Shown one piece after another: positions 61,972 through 64,000 of a stretch of 64,000 nt of DNA (position 1 is the stretch's first letter; each line of letters begins with the position of its first letter). The position numbers were made by a program, and so were the translations under genes. The notes under the pieces were generated by a model. The model was given only the letters and a program-made list of their open reading frames with translations. It ran no database searches and had not been told where the DNA came from. Source of the DNA: Flavobacterium daejeonense DSM 17708 (GTDB lineage: Bacteria > Bacteroidota > Bacteroidia > Flavobacteriales > Flavobacteriaceae); contig NZ_AUDK01000005.1 of assembly GCF_000425425.1 (NCBI RefSeq), positions 155,007 to 219,006 on the forward strand, in the 5' to 3' direction.

Positions 61972-62870
61972 TATTTCGTAATTAATTCAATTATGCGATT
62001 AAAATCAGCTTCCGACTGGAACGGAATGGTGATTTTTCCTTTTCCGTTATTGGCTACTTTAATATCTACTTTGTTACCAAAATAAGAATTAAACAGTCTT
62101 TTTTGACTTTCGTCAATGTCAAACGAAGCCGCTTTAACTTTTGCAGCCGGTTTTGGTTTCAAACTTTCGTGATAATTTTTTACCAAAGCCTCGGTGTCAC
62201 GAACCGAGAGATTCTGACTTACAATTTTTTGATAAATATCGGTTTGAGCGTCTAAATCTTCAATGTTGATGATGGCTCTTCCGTGTCCCATGCTGATAAA
62301 ACCGTCACGAATGCCCGTTTGGATAATCGGATCCAGTTTTAACAAACGCAAATAATTGGCAATAGTAGAACGTTTTTTTCCTACGCGATCACTCATTTGT
62401 TCCTGAGTTAATTGGATTTCATCCATTAAACGTTGGTACGAAAGCGCAATCTCAATCGGGTCTAAGTCATGACGCTGGATGTTTTCCACCAAAGCCATAA
62501 CCAAAGATTCGTTGTCATTAGCAATTCGGATGTAAGCAGGAACGGTAGTTAGTCCGACTAATTTAGAAGCGCGCAAACGACGTTCTCCCGAAATTAACTG
62601 GTATTTATTGAAATCTAATTTTCGAACGGTAATTGGTTGAATCACTCCTAATTCTTTGATAGAAGTAGCGAGTTCATTTAAAGATTCTTCGTTAAAATTA
62701 CTTCGGGGCTGAAAAGGGTTTATTTCAATAGCTTCAATTTCAAGCTCAATGATATTTCCAACAACTTTGTCAGCATTTTTGTCCTCAACCGATTTGATGT
62801 CATTATCCGGATCTTTCAATAAGGCAGATAATCCCCGTCCTAAGGCTTGTTTTTTTATTGCTTTTGTCAT
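61971..62870 (-). CDS. parB: Chromosome partitioning protein ParB
   Basis: CTPase and DNA-binding protein that spreads from parS sites during chromosome segregation. The 299-residue protein has the N-terminal ALGRGLSALL, the CTP-binding blocks NPFQPRSNF and GERRLRASKL, and a helix-turn-helix near 145-175 (LTQEQMSDRVGKKRSTIANYL). The C-terminal dimerisation domain is short. No clear parS 16-mer was found in the window. Five bases separate it from parA. Confidence 0.95.
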   Translation of the reverse strand: MTKAIKKQALGRGLSALLKDPDNDIKSVEDKNADKVVGNIIELEIEAIEINPFQPRSNFNEESLNELATSIKELGVIQPITVRKLDFNKYQLISGERRLRASKLVGLTTVPAYIRIANDNESLVMALVENIQRHDLDPIEIALSYQRLMDEIQLTQEQMSDRVGKKRSTIANYLRLLKLDPIIQTGIRDGFISMGHGRAIINIEDLDAQTDIYQKIVSQNLSVRDTEALVKNYHESLKPKPAAKVKAASFDIDESQKRLFNSYFGNKVDIKVANNGKGKITIPFQSEADFNRIIELITK

Positions 62871-62875
62871 AAAAA

Positions 62876-63643
62876 TTATTGGATGTTTTTCTTTATAATT
62901 TCCTGAGCCAGATGTAAATAGTTAGTTGCTCCTTTGCTGGTTGCGTCATAATTAATGATGCTTTCGCCAAAACTTGGAGCTTCACTCAACTTCACGTTTC
63001 TCTGGATAATTGTTTCAAAAACCATGTCGTTAAAATGTTTTTGAACCTCTTCAACTACCTGATTAGAAAGACGTAATCTGGAATCGTACATCGTTAACAA
63101 TAAGCCTTCGATGTCTAATTCGGGATTGTGTATTTTTTGGATACTTTTGATGGTATTCAAAAGTTTGCCAAGTCCTTCCAGAGCAAAATATTCACATTGA
63201 ATAGGAATTACTACTGAATCGGCAGCTGTTAAAGCATTTAGTGTTAACAGTCCCAGAGAAGGAGCACAGTCGATAATGATGTAATCATACTCGTCTTTAA
63301 CGCTTTCTAATGCTTTTTTAAGCATGTATTCTCTGTTTTCCTTGTCCACCAATTCGATTTCGATAGCTACAAGGTCAATGTGAGCCGGAATAACATCTAC
63401 ATTAGGAGCTGTACATTGTACAACAGCTTCTTTAGGAGTATTGCTGTGTTCTAAAATTTGGTAAGTACCAATTTCTACACTTTCCACATCAATACCTAAT
63501 CCGGAGCTGGCATTTGCCTGAGGATCAGCATCTATTAATAATACTTTCTTTTCTAAAACACCTAGTGAGGCAGCAAGATTTACCGATGAGGTTGTCTTTC
63601 CAACGCCTCCTTTTTGATTAGCAATCGCAATGATTTTGCCCAT
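62876..63643 (-). CDS. parA: Chromosome partitioning ATPase ParA
   Basis: This 255-residue ATPase drives origin segregation with ParB. The deviant Walker A is KGGVGKTTS (10-18), with Lys10 in addition to Lys15, then Walker A' LLIDADPQANASSG and Walker B YIIIDCAPSLGLLT. No N-terminal HTH, so it is of the chromosomal (Soj) type. First gene of the apparent operon running to lepB. Confidence 0.95.
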   Translation of the reverse strand: MGKIIAIANQKGGVGKTTSSVNLAASLGVLEKKVLLIDADPQANASSGLGIDVESVEIGTYQILEHSNTPKEAVVQCTAPNVDVIPAHIDLVAIEIELVDKENREYMLKKALESVKDEYDYIIIDCAPSLGLLTLNALTAADSVVIPIQCEYFALEGLGKLLNTIKSIQKIHNPELDIEGLLLTMYDSRLRLSNQVVEEVQKHFNDMVFETIIQRNVKLSEAPSFGESIINYDATSKGATNYLHLAQEIIKKNIQ

Positions 63644-63802
63644 TTATCTTCTATAATTTTGAACGGTAAAAATACAATTTATTATTGTTTCTGAAAATCT
63701 ATTTTGTTAACAATTGTTAAATGGATAATTGTATTCTTTCGAGAAATCTGGCTTTGATTTTTTGGTTAGATTTTGATGAACTTAATTTTTTTAAAATTTT
63801 AG

Positions 63803-63832
63803 TTGCAAAAGAGAAAAAGAGTTGTATCTTTG
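63803..63832 (+). promoter_or_regulatory. Predicted tRNA-Pro promoter
   Basis: TTG (63803-63805), 19 bases, TATCTTTG (63825-63832), with the tRNA starting 11 bases later. Matches TTG-N19-TAnnTTTG. Confidence 0.65.
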
Positions 63833-63842
63833 CAGCCGCTTT

Positions 63843-63917
63843 CGGGGTGTAGCGTAGCCCGGTTATCGCGCCTGCTTTGGGAGCAGGAGGCCGCAGGTTC
63901 GAATCCTGCCACCCCGA
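63843..63917 (+). tRNA. tRNA-Pro (TGG anticodon)
   Basis: A 75-base cloverleaf: acceptor CGGGGTG pairs with CACCCCG; D arm GCGTAGCCCGGTTATCGC; anticodon stem CCTGC/GCAGG around loop TTTGGGA (anticodon TGG); T arm GCAGG-TTCGAAT-CCTGC; discriminator A. The CCA end is not encoded. Reads CCA and wobble proline codons. A translated frame over it (GWQDSNLRPPAPKAG on the minus strand) is the classic artefact of this tRNA. Confidence 0.97.
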
Positions 63918-63918
63918 C

Positions 63919-63950
63919 AAAACCTTCTTGAATTTCAAGAAGGTTTTTTT
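63919..63950 (+). terminator. Terminator after tRNA-Pro
   Basis: AAAACCTTCTTGAA (63919-63932) pairs with TTCAAGAAGGTTTT (63934-63947), followed by T run. Confidence 0.88.
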
Positions 63951-63968
63951 GTTTTTAACCAATTTACT

Positions 63969-64000
63969 ATGTTTTACGTCTATATATTATTTTCAGAGAA
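63969..64000 (+). CDS. GIY-YIG family protein, start only
   Basis: ATG TTT TAC GTC TAT gives MFYVYILFSE before the window ends. This is the characteristic N-terminus (YVYIL) of small GIY-YIG domain proteins, which in flavobacteria often sit beside tRNA genes. Only ten residues are visible, so the GIY motif itself, the full length and the activity cannot be seen. Confidence 0.6.
   Translation, partial: MFYVYILFSE

Noticed and set aside
59000..63700. parS site near parAB
   Set aside because: No sequence close to the TGTTTCACGTGAAACA-type consensus was seen; it may lie outside the window.
63717..63962. 81-codon minus-strand frame containing GWQDSNLRPPAPKAG
   Set aside because: It is the reverse translation of tRNA-Pro and its terminator, a well-known annotation artefact.

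Overview
The window looks like chromosomal DNA of a flavobacterium (Bacteroidota, Flavobacterium-like). The DNA is AT-rich. Several promoters fit the Bacteroidota pattern TTG-N19..22-TAnnTTTG, ribosome binding sites are mostly absent, and there is a type IX secretion (T9SS) type B sorting domain protein, a fused SecDF, a short-form GyrB and many Bacteroidota-typical DUF families. The species was not determined.

Left edge (1-2.8 kb): an accessory-looking patch. A PD-(D/E)xK nuclease-like gene is followed on the same strand by an unrecognised gene that runs off the window, and then come a gene-poor stretch and a small zinc-ribbon protein. Core genes follow: a SpoU-type RNA methyltransferase, gyrB, mdh, secDF and a T9SS cargo protein (2.8-11.4 kb). 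Next is a four-gene overlapping signalling operon (11.5-18.0 kb): a giant hybrid kinase with three receivers, CheR, a stand-alone CheB catalytic domain and a receiver-kinase, with no chemoreceptor, CheA or CheW in the window. Genes at 18.2-25.9 kb encode lipoproteins, an M61 peptidase, an aquaporin, an EamA transporter and a DUF1501/DUF1800 pair.

At 26.1-29.1 kb lies a compact type II restriction-modification (R-M) module: controller (C) protein, restriction enzyme and convergent adenine methyltransferase. It has near-identical promoter-operator elements ahead of both transcription units. On its left is a scrambled element with 31-bp inverted repeats and possible group II intron 3'-end structures. 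A 14-bp inverted repeat brackets the module. This is the clearest horizontally acquired insertion.

From 29.3 kb on: hemN, a DUF349 protein, alkB-like, DUF389-nhaA, yaaA, a TetR-TolC-EmrA-EmrB efflux operon with a long palindromic operator, a DUF4494 protein, a TauE-like permease, an ECF sigma factor with a glycosyltransferase, murB, a second glycosyltransferase, a DUF2461 protein, a rhodanese lipoprotein, recF divergent from a TPR membrane protein, ribH, then mutL with two rhomboid proteases and an EEP-family protein. The right end carries an apparent parA-parB-DUF5683-dapB-lepB operon, a WbqC protein, a four-helix-bundle (IVP-type) protein, tRNA-Pro(TGG), and the first codons of a GIY-YIG protein cut by the window edge.

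Several intergenic gaps hold short dispersed repeats: a TCCCGATAGCTATCGGGA palindrome in three places, a CCACAGATT-type inverted repeat, and AGAAGCAAG / CTAAAATCTG words.
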